This document shows positions 10,642-18,514 of a stretch of DNA of 52,763 nucleotides, in pieces. The DNA comes from Acidobacteriota bacterium. Its GTDB lineage: Bacteria > Acidobacteriota > Thermoanaerobaculia > Multivoradales > JBCCEF01. The notes under the pieces were generated by a model. It was not told the origin of the DNA. It did no database searches and saw nothing but the letters and a program-made list of their open reading frames with translations. The stretch is from positions 1 through 52,763 of the forward strand of contig JBCCHV010000044.1 of NCBI GenBank assembly GCA_039028635.1. Direction: 5' to 3'. Position 1 is the first letter of the stretch, and each line of letters opens with the position of its first letter. Made by a program: the position numbers and the translations under genes.

Positions 10642-11928
10642 TCAGGGGGCGACGGCGGGTGAGACCAAGCCCTGCGGAATCTTGACCCGAGCATTCGCGG
10701 CGCCTTCCACGAGACGGCCGGAGATCCCGAAGTCGTCGTCCGTGTAGCCCTCCCAGGCGGCCATGAAGTCGCCATTGGGTGCCGTGGCGAGGGCCAGTGA
10801 CTGGCTGGCCAGACGGTGCTCGTTGAGGCGAATAGGGTCGCCCGCCGGGCTGCCGTCGGCGTTCAGGCGGAGGGCGTTGGCGGAAGACTGGAGGTCCCCC
10901 ATCCAGGCCAGCCAGCCGGCCACGAAGGTACCGTCCGCGGCGGCGTCGACGGTCGGGTAGGCGTGGGCGCGATGCTCGCCGCTGCTGATCTCCAAGACCG
11001 GGCCTCGAAAGGCCCCATCGGAAGCGATCACCTGACCGAAGATGCGGTAGTGCAGCGGCTCGTCGATGGCGCCGTGCCAGACGGCGAGGAAGCGATCTCC
11101 GCTGGTGGCCACGGCCGGTGAGCTCTGCAGGTCGGAGCTTTCCGGGTGCAGCTCGAAGGAGCTCCCGAGGGCCTGGCCGCGGGCATTGAGGAGGCGGCCG
11201 CGGGCGTTGCGATCGTCGTCGTTGCGGGTGGCCCAGACGATCAGGTGGACACCGGCGTCGGTGCGCGCGATCTGGGGGCTGCGGGCCCGGCCGCCCTGGC
11301 CGTCGTCGATGCGAATCGTGCCGCCGGCGGCCGCTCCGCGGGCGGTGAAGCGCCGACCTTCGATGGTCTCGCGGCTGGTCTCCGGGTCGTAGCTCTGCCA
11401 GGCCACCAGGAAGGCGCCATCGGAGGCCATCGCCACCTGTGGCCGGCTTTGCCAGCCGGCGCGCTCGCGGTGGACTCGGAAGCGCGCAGCGGCTGGCGTG
11501 CCGTCGGCATGGAAGCGCTGGCCGAGGACATCTTGCTCGAGTACGGTGATCTCTTCGTGGAAGATGGCGGCGCGCATGTAGGAGCGCTCCTCGGTCCAGA
11601 AGAGGTAGAAGTCACCGGAGGGGTGGAGGGCGATCGCCGGGTCCCGTCGCACGAAGATGTAACCCTCGCCGGGGTTGCTGTCGAGCATGCGGTTGCCGAC
11701 CAGGAGGATCTCGTCCGAGGCGGCGCCGTCGGCCGGGAAGTAGCGCGCCGAGAGGCCGTGGCGCAGGTTGCGCCACACCATCAGGCAGCCGCCGTCGCGG
11801 TCGTAGGCGACGGTGGCCTCGCGCTGCTTGGCGTCGGCGTTGAGGTTGACGCGGAATTCCGGGGCGGCGGCGAGCGAGGTGGCCATCAGGGTGGCGATGG
11901 CGAGAGCGCATACGCGGGCGAGTGTCAT
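10642..11928 (-). CDS. Secreted seven-repeat beta-propeller-like protein
   Basis: A 428-aa protein with a Sec signal peptide (MTLARVCALAIATLMATSLAAA). The mature part consists of about seven repeats with a G-x-F-h-h-x-W core: GGCLMVW, GDFYLFW, GAFLVAW, GVHLIVW, DRFLAVW, GTFVAGW and GDFMAAW. Each is followed by a charged turn and often by G-R-hydrophobic-ADG. Seven units suggest a seven-bladed propeller. Similar repeat proteins are common in Acidobacteriota and have no defined function. GGAGAGG lies just before the ATG. No anchor is visible, so it is periplasmic or secreted. Confidence 0.8.
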   Translation of the reverse strand: MTLARVCALAIATLMATSLAAAPEFRVNLNADAKQREATVAYDRDGGCLMVWRNLRHGLSARYFPADGAASDEILLVGNRMLDSNPGEGYIFVRRDPAIALHPSGDFYLFWTEERSYMRAAIFHEEITVLEQDVLGQRFHADGTPAAARFRVHRERAGWQSRPQVAMASDGAFLVAWQSYDPETSRETIEGRRFTARGAAAGGTIRIDDGQGGRARSPQIARTDAGVHLIVWATRNDDDRNARGRLLNARGQALGSSFELHPESSDLQSSPAVATSGDRFLAVWHGAIDEPLHYRIFGQVIASDGAFRGPVLEISSGEHRAHAYPTVDAAADGTFVAGWLAWMGDLQSSANALRLNADGSPAGDPIRLNEHRLASQSLALATAPNGDFMAAWEGYTDDDFGISGRLVEGAANARVKIPQGLVSPAVAP

Positions 11929-12081
11929 AGGGCCTCTCCGGGTAGGAATCGACGTTGGATGCTCTTTGTCTATGTGGTTTTGACATTGTAGGAGCGCTCT
12001 GGGATGGGGTCAACCGGCAAACGCGTATGCTTGACCCAGGGACGCGCCCGACACAGCAGCCTCCACTAAAGGAGTGATTCG

Positions 12082-13695
12082 ATGGCCGAAGCTCAACGGT
12101 CCAACCCCGCCGGTCCCATCGCCGGCGCCCGCCCCGCGTGCTGGGGGCACAGTCGCTGGCGACAGCTTGGGGGTGCGATTCTCCTGCTCCTCGTCGGGCT
12201 GCTGTGCGCTCGGCCCGCGCCGGCGGCCGATGAGCCGCCGGCTCTCGCCGCGGCGCGCGAGTATCGGAGCGTCCACGGCAGCGAGATTCTCCGCGAGCTC
12301 GCCGAGCTGGTGCGCTTGCCGAACGTTGCGGCGGACCGGCCAGCGATTCGCCGCAACGCCGCATTTCTCGAAACGGCCCTGACCCGACGTGGCCTGGCCG
12401 CCGAAGTGATCGAGCTCGCAGACGCGGCGCCGATCGTCTTCGCCGAGCTCGAGACTCCCGGTGCCCAGCGCACCCTGCTCTTCTACGCCCACTACGACGG
12501 TCAGCCGGTGGACCCCGACCAATGGCGTCACGGAGCCTGGGAGCCGACCCTCTACAGTGCCGCCATGGAGGCTGGAGGGCGGCCCTTTCGGTGGCCCTCG
12601 GCGGAGGAAGAGATCGACCCCGATTGGCGTCTCTACGGGCGCTCGACGGCCGATGACAAGGCGCCGATCATCGCCTTGCTGGCGGCCCTCGATGCCCTCG
12701 CCGCCGCCGGCCTCGAGGCGAGCGTCAATCTCAAGGTCTTGCTGGAGGGAGAAGAAGAGGCCGGCTCGCCGCACCTGGCGCGCTATCTCGACCATCTCGG
12801 GGAGCGTCTCGCCGGAGACCTCTGGCTGTTTTGTGACGGGCCGGTGCATCAGAGCGGGCGTCCCCAGCTGTTCTTCGGGGTGCGTGGATTCTCCGGTCTC
12901 GAGATCACCGTCTACGGCGCCAATCGTTCCCTCCATAGCGGCCATTACGGCAACTGGGCGCCGAATCCGAGCGAGCGCCTGGTGCATCTGCTGGCGTCGA
13001 TGAAGGACGAAGCCGGGCGAGTGACGGTGGAGGGGTTCTATGACTCGGTGGTGCCCATCGGGGAGGCTGAGCGGCAGGCTTTGGACGAGGTGCCGGAGTT
13101 CGAAGCGACCTTGCGCCACGCTCTCGGCCTGGCCGAGTCGGTCGGTGAGGAGCGCTACAACGAGCGCCTGCTGTTGCCTTCGCTCAATCTGCGGGGCCTC
13201 GCCGGAGCAACCGTCGGCGCGACGGCGCGCAACGTCATCCCGTCGCAGGCGACGGCGTCGATCGACCTGCGCCTGGTGCTCGGCAACGATCCCGACGAGC
13301 TGGCGCAGAAGGTCGAGGACCACATCCGCCGCCAGGGTTACACCATCGTGCGGGAAGCTCCCGACGACGAGACCCGCCGAGCCCATCCTCGACTGGCGCG
13401 GGTGGTTCGTCAGGGTGGTTACCGAGCGGTGCGCACGGCCATGGACCTGCCGGCCGTTTCGGACCTCGTCGCCGCTGCCACCGCGGCCGCCGGCGAGCCG
13501 GTGGTGCGGGTACCGACCCTCGGCGGCTCGCTGCCTCTCTACCTCTTCGAAGGGCGGCCCTTGATCGGGGTGCCGATCGCCAACCACGACAACAACCAGC
13601 ATGCGCCGAACGAGAATCTGCGGCTGGGCAACCTCTGGTACGGCGTCGACTTGATGGCGCTGCTGCTGACCCTGCCGCCGGCTGGCGCCGAATAA
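12082..13695 (+). CDS. Exported M20-family metallopeptidase
   Basis: A 537-aa zinc peptidase of the M20 (carboxypeptidase G2/dipeptidase) clan. A basic N terminus and hydrophobic segment (LGGAILLLLVGLLCARPAPA) indicate export. Metal and catalytic motifs are present: YAHYDGQPVD, GRSTADDKAP, LEGEEEAGSP with the catalytic Glu, FCDGP, and the C-terminal HDNNQHAPNE with the last metal His. The middle NRSLHSGHYG segment belongs to the dimerisation lid. AAGGAGTG precedes the ATG. It is transcribed divergently from the propeller gene, with a 150-base shared control region. Substrate peptides cannot be predicted. Confidence 0.92.
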   Translation: MAEAQRSNPAGPIAGARPACWGHSRWRQLGGAILLLLVGLLCARPAPAADEPPALAAAREYRSVHGSEILRELAELVRLPNVAADRPAIRRNAAFLETALTRRGLAAEVIELADAAPIVFAELETPGAQRTLLFYAHYDGQPVDPDQWRHGAWEPTLYSAAMEAGGRPFRWPSAEEEIDPDWRLYGRSTADDKAPIIALLAALDALAAAGLEASVNLKVLLEGEEEAGSPHLARYLDHLGERLAGDLWLFCDGPVHQSGRPQLFFGVRGFSGLEITVYGANRSLHSGHYGNWAPNPSERLVHLLASMKDEAGRVTVEGFYDSVVPIGEAERQALDEVPEFEATLRHALGLAESVGEERYNERLLLPSLNLRGLAGATVGATARNVIPSQATASIDLRLVLGNDPDELAQKVEDHIRRQGYTIVREAPDDETRRAHPRLARVVRQGGYRAVRTAMDLPAVSDLVAAATAAAGEPVVRVPTLGGSLPLYLFEGRPLIGVPIANHDNNQHAPNENLRLGNLWYGVDLMALLLTLPPAGAE

Positions 13696-13721
13696 AAAAA
13701 GAGCCGGCAGGGGGGCCGGCT
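13694..13721 (-). terminator. Terminator-like hairpin pointing leftwards
   Basis: AGCCGGC and GCCGGCT form a stem. The seven-base run next to it is A on the plus strand, so the T-tract (CTTTTTTTATT) follows the hairpin only on the minus strand. It starts inside the stop codon of the plus-strand peptidase gene. Confidence 0.6.
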
Positions 13722-14098
13722 GGGGACAACGAATGGGCTGCTTGCCAGCCATCGAGGCGCGGAGACCCGCGAGGCTGGCGCACGAGGGTTTTCTACCGCG
13801 CTGGCGGGGTCGTGGCATGGAGCTCACAGGGCAGTGTTGTGACAGTGCGGCTCTGACCTTTATTGTCAATATTTTAGAAATGCAAATTTCGTTGATATTT
13901 GAGAGCGGCAGATCCGCGCTAGACTGCCGGTCGTAGGGTTGGATCAAGTCCCCTGCCCTTCTCGTTTTCAGCGCGACGCTCGTCGCGGAGAGACTAACGA
14001 GAGCCCAGGCGGGGAGCGGATTTCCATGGCGGAGGCGGAGTAGACGGCCAGTCAGACTCGCCACAGGTCGACGAGCTCTAAATTCCTCAGGGGGACAT
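13722..14098. other. Non-coding gap with an AT-rich patch and a probable ketosynthase promoter
   Basis: The 50 bases 13858-13907 are strikingly AT-rich compared with the surroundings and include several -35/-10-like strings on both strands. On the plus strand TTGAGA and TAGACT (13920-13925) are 15 bases apart, which could start the ketosynthase mRNA about 165 bases before its GTG. A 67-aa open frame here has no convincing coding character. Confidence 0.4.
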
Positions 14099-15667
14099 GT
14101 GCGCAAGGTAGGGATCTTTGGCTGGGGCATCATCGCCCCGCGATCGGCCGATGTGAACGAGTTCGCCGACAACCTCGCCGGCTCCGAGAGCTGGCTGTCG
14201 GCCTTCGATGGCTTCGGCCCGAACAACTTCCTGGTCGGCGATCCGAAGTTCGATTTCGCCGCCTACAAGCCGTGGGTCGATGAGCGCTTTCCGCCCAATC
14301 GCTTCCCACAGTTGGTCGACAAGATGGATCCCACCACCCAGTTGGCGGTGGGCTCCTATATTCAGGCGTTGCGTCAGAATCCCGGCCTCGAGCAGGAGCT
14401 CCAGGCGCTCGGGACCGAAGCCCACGTCTATATCGGCACCGGCCTCGGGGCCTTGCCCACCATCTACGACGTTTCGATCGCCCATCATCGCGCTCAGCGG
14501 CGCTGGAACCGATTCTGGGCTCAGCCCGAGCGCAATCGCGCCCTCGCCGATCATCTCGCCGATCCGGCGGCGACCCCCTTCGAGGTGCCGGCCTCGCCGG
14601 AGGGCCTCGCCGGCGAGGAGCGCGAGCTCACCGCCGAGCAGTGGGACGCCTTCTGGATGACGTGTTCCGATGGCCTGGCCGAGTTCCTCGACGAGCTGCG
14701 TGAGATCGAGGCCCTGCGGGTCGAGGGCGATGTCGAGTCGGGCAAGATCCGCTTGATCAAGACCAAGCGTCGTCGTCTCGCTCGCCTCAAGGCTCACTGG
14801 GGGGCGCCGCAGCCACCTTGGGAAGCGGTTTCCCCCAATCTGCTGTGGAACATCCACAACTCGCCGGCGGCGCAGGTGTCGATGCTAGGGCAGATCAAGG
14901 GCCTGGCCTTCGCACCGGTCGCCGCTTGCTCGACCTTCGGCGTTTGCTTGAAGCTCGCCATCGACACCATCGCCCGTGGTGAGGCCAAGGCGGTGGTGGT
15001 GGGGGCGACCGATCCTCCTCCCCACATGTTGACCGTCGGCGGCTTCTACAACGCCCGGGTCAGCTCGGCCGATGCCAGCGTCTCGAAGCCTCTCAGCGAG
15101 CTGCGCGGCACTCACGTCGCCGGCGGCGCCGCCCTCTGGATCGTCGGCGACTGGGAGCACATGACGGCGCGGGGCTTCGAGCCCCTCGGCATGGAGCCGG
15201 TTTCAGTCGGCGTGTCGGCCGACGCCGATCACATCATCACGCCTTCGAAGGAGGGGCCGCGAACCGCCGTCACCCAGGCTCTCGAAGGTGCCGGAATCGG
15301 GCCCGACGACGTCGGCACCTGGGATCTCCACGCCACCGCCACCCCCGGCGACTACCTCGAGGTCGAAGGCATGCGCGACGTCTTTCCCGACTCGGTGCTG
15401 GTGAGTGCCCGCAAGGGAACTTTCGGGCACGGCATGTCAGCCTGTGGCGGCTGGGAGCTGACGGCGCAGTACCTCGGCTACGCTCGCGGAGAGCTCTACC
15501 CGACGCCGTTGGTGGAGAGCGAGCTCAACGAGGAGATCGCCGAGGTCCACCGCTGCTTCGTCTTCGACCGGTCGGTGGCGGCACCGAGCAACTATGCCGG
15601 CAAGCTGTCGATGGGAATCGGCGGTATCAACGCCTGCGTCGTCTCGCGTCCGCTGGTCAAGGAGTGA
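14099..15667 (+). CDS. Stand-alone beta-ketoacyl synthase (KAS I/II type) with an internal insertion
   Basis: A 522-aa thiolase-fold condensing enzyme. The nucleophile is C277 in PVAACSTFGV; the two histidines are H411 (DLHATATPGDYLEVEG) and H444 (KGTFGHGMSACGG), with K439 beside the latter, so the catalytic set is complete. In FabF-type enzymes the cysteine falls near residue 163. Here a charged insertion of about 110 residues (roughly 130-245) displaces it. No acyl carrier protein or reductase is adjacent, so the product is unknown. The start is GTG at 14099 with AGGGGG upstream. Its last 11 bases overlap the convergent anti-sigma gene. Confidence 0.87.
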   Translation: MRKVGIFGWGIIAPRSADVNEFADNLAGSESWLSAFDGFGPNNFLVGDPKFDFAAYKPWVDERFPPNRFPQLVDKMDPTTQLAVGSYIQALRQNPGLEQELQALGTEAHVYIGTGLGALPTIYDVSIAHHRAQRRWNRFWAQPERNRALADHLADPAATPFEVPASPEGLAGEERELTAEQWDAFWMTCSDGLAEFLDELREIEALRVEGDVESGKIRLIKTKRRRLARLKAHWGAPQPPWEAVSPNLLWNIHNSPAAQVSMLGQIKGLAFAPVAACSTFGVCLKLAIDTIARGEAKAVVVGATDPPPHMLTVGGFYNARVSSADASVSKPLSELRGTHVAGGAALWIVGDWEHMTARGFEPLGMEPVSVGVSADADHIITPSKEGPRTAVTQALEGAGIGPDDVGTWDLHATATPGDYLEVEGMRDVFPDSVLVSARKGTFGHGMSACGGWELTAQYLGYARGELYPTPLVESELNEEIAEVHRCFVFDRSVAAPSNYAGKLSMGIGGINACVVSRPLVKE

Positions 15668-16529
15668 TTTCGAGGGCGTAGCTGCGCAGCAGCTGCCACT
15701 CGCCATCGCCGGTGCGGCCGCGCAGCTCGCCGCGTAGCAGCCCCGGCGTCAGCAGCTCGCGATCAACCAGCGCGGTGATGCGGCCGTTGCCCTGTACTTC
15801 GAGGCCGTTGACCCGCACCTTTTCATTGCCATCGCCGTCCAGCAGGCGGAGCTGGAGCTCGCCGTAGTCGGCCTGGTCCTCCGGGGCGTTGAGCTCGAAC
15901 AGGTGGAGCTCGCTGCCGGGCCGCAGGGCGAGCTGGTTGGCGATCGCCGGCTCGCCACGCTGCACGCCGTCGGCGAGGAAGGTGACGGCGATGTTGGCGG
16001 CGGTGGTGAGGTCGCCGCCGGCGCTTGCCGCGAGACGATCGAGGGCGTCTTCCTTCTGCTGCTCGACCGCTGCCAGTTGCTGTTCGACGGCCTGCTTGTC
16101 GTCCGCCAAACGCAGGCCGTTCTGCCATTCGTTGAACCAGCCGCCACTGGCGACCAGCGTCATCAGGCCGGCGGCCATCGCGGCCGGCAGCCACGAGCGG
16201 CGCGCCGGCTGCGCCGCCGGGAAGGGCACCACCTCCGGGGCATCGCTGAGGCGCGCCAGGCTTTCCTTCAGCAAGGCGATCTCTTCCGGATCGGCGAGGC
16301 GCTCGATGAGCTCGCCGTCGAGGCTGGTGGCATCCCCGAAGACGTGGGCGACGAGCTCGGCGGTCGGGACCCGCTCACCGAAGGTCTTGCCCACCCGCCA
16401 GGTCTCCACCAGATCCCGCCGCAGCTCCGGATCCGCCGCCAGCGCTTCGGCGACGGCGGTGCGCTCCTTCTCTTCGAGGGATCCGTTGAGATACCAGGGT
16501 AGGAGCTCGCGAATTTGGTCTCGGTCCAT
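15657..16529 (-). CDS. Putative membrane anti-sigma factor
   Basis: A 290-aa protein whose N-terminal domain (IRELLPWYLNGSLEEKERTAVAEAL) matches the zinc-finger/anti-sigma fold used to hold ECF sigmas, but lacks the HxxxCxxC zinc motif. One transmembrane helix at about 111-132 (WLPAAMAAGLMTLVASGGWF) separates it from a coiled segment (about 140-165) and a beta-rich periplasmic domain. It lies 75 bases after the ECF sigma gene on the same strand, the usual sigma then anti-sigma order. The anti-sigma role is inferred from this pairing and topology. Confidence 0.78.
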   Translation of the reverse strand: MDRDQIRELLPWYLNGSLEEKERTAVAEALAADPELRRDLVETWRVGKTFGERVPTAELVAHVFGDATSLDGELIERLADPEEIALLKESLARLSDAPEVVPFPAAQPARRSWLPAAMAAGLMTLVASGGWFNEWQNGLRLADDKQAVEQQLAAVEQQKEDALDRLAASAGGDLTTAANIAVTFLADGVQRGEPAIANQLALRPGSELHLFELNAPEDQADYGELQLRLLDGDGNEKVRVNGLEVQGNGRITALVDRELLTPGLLRGELRGRTGDGEWQLLRSYALEITP

Positions 16530-16604
16530 GTACCAATCCTCGTACGGAGAGAACCTTCGTCAGGAAGGTTCCTCAACCCTCTAGGCGTTTCGGTGTCACA
16601 GCCG

Positions 16605-17159
16605 TTACGAAGAACTGTGATCGAGCAACTCGGAACGGAGCTCGTGGGCCCGTTTCCGGCAGCGCAGCACGCGCACCCGGAGGGTGCCCTCGGCGACTCC
16701 CACGGAGGCGCTCATCTCGCGGTAGCTCAGGCCCCGCAACACCATCGCCCAGAGTTGCCGACAATCGTCGGAGATCTGCCCGAGCACCCGTTGCAGCAGG
16801 TCCTTCGATTCCTGCCGTAGCTTGGCGCCGCTGTCCGTGAGGATGGTCTCCGCCTCCCACTCCGGCATGGCGTCGAGGTCGGCCCAGTTCCAGCGGCTCT
16901 GGGAGCGGATGCGGTCGAGGCAGGTGTGGCAGACCACTCGCCAGAGATAGGTCTTGAGGGACGACTCGCCGCGGAAGGTGCCTTGACTGAGCAGTCGGGT
17001 GACCTCGAGTCGAACATCTTGCAGCACGTCGTCCCAGGAGCTCGCCAGGCGCCGACGGTAGGGCTGGGCGGCGTGACGGATCCAGCCCTCGACGGAGGCC
17101 ACCGCGGTGGGTTGGCCAGCGAGGTAATCGTCTGCCAGTTGGGCATCTTCGGGGCGCAT
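16605..17159 (-). CDS. ECF-subfamily RNA polymerase sigma factor
   Basis: A 184-aa sigma factor with region 2 (SWDDVLQDVRLEVTRLL...SSLKTYLWRVVCHTCLDRIR) and region 4 (ISDDCRQLWAMVLRGLSYREMSASVGVAEGTLRVRVLRCRKRA). The tail is short and polar. AAGGAT lies about 11 bases before the ATG. Together with the downstream membrane protein it probably forms an envelope-signal switch. Its target promoters are not evident in the window. It is divergent from the GntR regulator, with under 100 bases between their starts. Confidence 0.92.
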   Translation of the reverse strand: MRPEDAQLADDYLAGQPTAVASVEGWIRHAAQPYRRRLASSWDDVLQDVRLEVTRLLSQGTFRGESSLKTYLWRVVCHTCLDRIRSQSRWNWADLDAMPEWEAETILTDSGAKLRQESKDLLQRVLGQISDDCRQLWAMVLRGLSYREMSASVGVAEGTLRVRVLRCRKRAHELRSELLDHSSS

Positions 17160-17238
17160 GAAGACCGGATCCTTTCGCGCCGATGCTGTCGAACGCCAAC
17201 CCCAGAGTCAAGGGCGGTGCTTGCGGATCCGAGTCGGC

Positions 17239-17267
17239 TGTACTAATGTACTAGTGTAATGGTACAC
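17239..17267. promoter_or_regulatory. Candidate operator of the GntR/YtrA-type regulator
   Basis: Overlapping inverted repeats cover the start codon: ACTA-N6-TAGT (17242-17255) and GTGTAATGGTACAC (17254-17267). TACTAAT upstream may be the -10 box. The arrangement suggests autorepression of the regulator-ABC operon. Confidence 0.55.
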
Positions 17268-17663
17268 CCTTCGAAGGCGGACTGGCTTCCGCGTCTCGAT
17301 CTCGCCAGCTCGGTGCCGCTCTACGAGCAACTCGTCGAGCAGGTCGCGCTGGCGGTGGCGGCCGGGCACCTGTCGCCGGGGGATCCGCTGCCGTCGGTGC
17401 GGGTCTTGGCGTCGACTCTGCGCATCAATCCCAACACCGCCGCTCGCGCGGTGCGCGAGCTGGAGCTGCGCGGCCTGGCCCTCGCCCAGCGAGGGGTCGG
17501 CACGGTGGTGGCTGAGGGCGCTCCGAAGGTCGCCCAGGAGCGTGCCCGGGAGCTGCTGAGGCGCGATGTCTTGGCCCTGGTGACGGTGGCCCGCCGGCTG
17601 GGTTTCGAGGAGAAAGAGCTGATGACTGTGGTGGGCGCAGTTTGGAAGGAGCACGAGCCATGA
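17259..17663 (+). CDS. GntR-family (YtrA subfamily) transcriptional regulator
   Basis: A 134-aa regulator with an N-terminal winged helix (SVPLYEQLVEQVALAVAAGHL, then GDPLPSVRVLASTLRINPNTAARAVREL) and a short C-terminal helical tail of about 50 residues. The short tail without a large effector domain defines YtrA-type members, which usually control an adjacent ABC exporter. It overlaps the ATPase gene by the ATGA at 17660-17663. The start codon lies inside the putative operator, with no Shine-Dalgarno. Confidence 0.92.
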   Translation: MVHPSKADWLPRLDLASSVPLYEQLVEQVALAVAAGHLSPGDPLPSVRVLASTLRINPNTAARAVRELELRGLALAQRGVGTVVAEGAPKVAQERARELLRRDVLALVTVARRLGFEEKELMTVVGAVWKEHEP

Positions 17664-18514
17664 GGTGGTTGATCGATGCCGATGGAGTCGGAAAAGACTA
17701 TGGACGCTCAACGGCCCTTGCAGGAGTCAGCTTCGGCCTTTCGCCTGGTGAGGTAGTGGGCTTGGCGGGTGCCAACGGTGCCGGCAAGAGCACCCTCTTC
17801 CAGTTGGCGATGGGCTTTCTGGAGGCCGATCGTGGTCGCCTGGCGGTGCTCGGAGGGGATCCTCTGCAGCGGCGTCACCTCGGCCGGGTGGGCTGGATGC
17901 CGGAGCAGCCGTCCTTTCCTCGAGGGATGCGGGTGAGTCGCTTGCTCGGCCTGCAGCGGGCGACCTTCCCGACTTGGGATCCTGCCCTTTCGAAGGAGCT
18001 CGAATCCCGCCTCGAAATCGATCGCCGGGCCGTCGCTTCGGCCGTTTCGCGTGGCCAGAAGGCGCGGATTGCGCTGCTTTGTGCCCTCGCTCATCGGCCC
18101 CGGCTCTTGCTCCTCGATGACCCCACCCTCGGGCTCGACCCGGCGGCGCGGCGACTCCTGCTCGGTGAGCTTCTCGGAGCGGCCGTCGAGACCGGCACCG
18201 GGATTCTGATCAGCTCGCAGCTGCTCGCCGAGATCGAGCCCGCCCTCGATCGTGTCTTGGTGATCGATCGCGGTCGCCTACTTCTGGATGAAGAGGTCGA
18301 AAGTCTGCGGGCCCGCTGGCGGCGCTTGGAGTTGCCGTTGGGCGCGGATCTGCCGGCGGACCTGCAGCCGCTGGTGACTCGCGAGGCGGTGTTCACAGCC
18401 TGCTGGGATGCCGAGACCTGGGCTCACTACCGCCGACTGCACCCGGAGGCCAGCGCTCGCCCCGCCGGTCTCGAAGACATCTTTGTGGCCTTGACCCAGG
18501 AGTCCCCCTCATGA
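17660..18514 (+). CDS. ABC transporter ATPase (YtrB/BcrA-like)
   Basis: A 284-aa nucleotide-binding protein. Walker A is GANGAGKST, the Q-loop region is MPEQPSF, the signature is degenerate (VSRGQKARIAL instead of LSGGQ), and Walker B is LLLLDDPTLGLD with Asp in place of the usual catalytic Glu. Such variants are typical of GntR-linked ABC-2 exporters. The start at 17660 has AAGGAG upstream and overlaps the regulator stop. Its 3' end overlaps the permease ATG by four bases, so the three genes form one operon. Confidence 0.93.
   Translation: MRWLIDADGVGKDYGRSTALAGVSFGLSPGEVVGLAGANGAGKSTLFQLAMGFLEADRGRLAVLGGDPLQRRHLGRVGWMPEQPSFPRGMRVSRLLGLQRATFPTWDPALSKELESRLEIDRRAVASAVSRGQKARIALLCALAHRPRLLLLDDPTLGLDPAARRLLLGELLGAAVETGTGILISSQLLAEIEPALDRVLVIDRGRLLLDEEVESLRARWRRLELPLGADLPADLQPLVTREAVFTACWDAETWAHYRRLHPEASARPAGLEDIFVALTQESPS

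Noticed and set aside
12010-14226. A 738-codon minus-strand frame over the M20 gene
   Set aside because: The plus-strand M20 motifs are unambiguous; the antisense product has no domain and crosses two gene boundaries.
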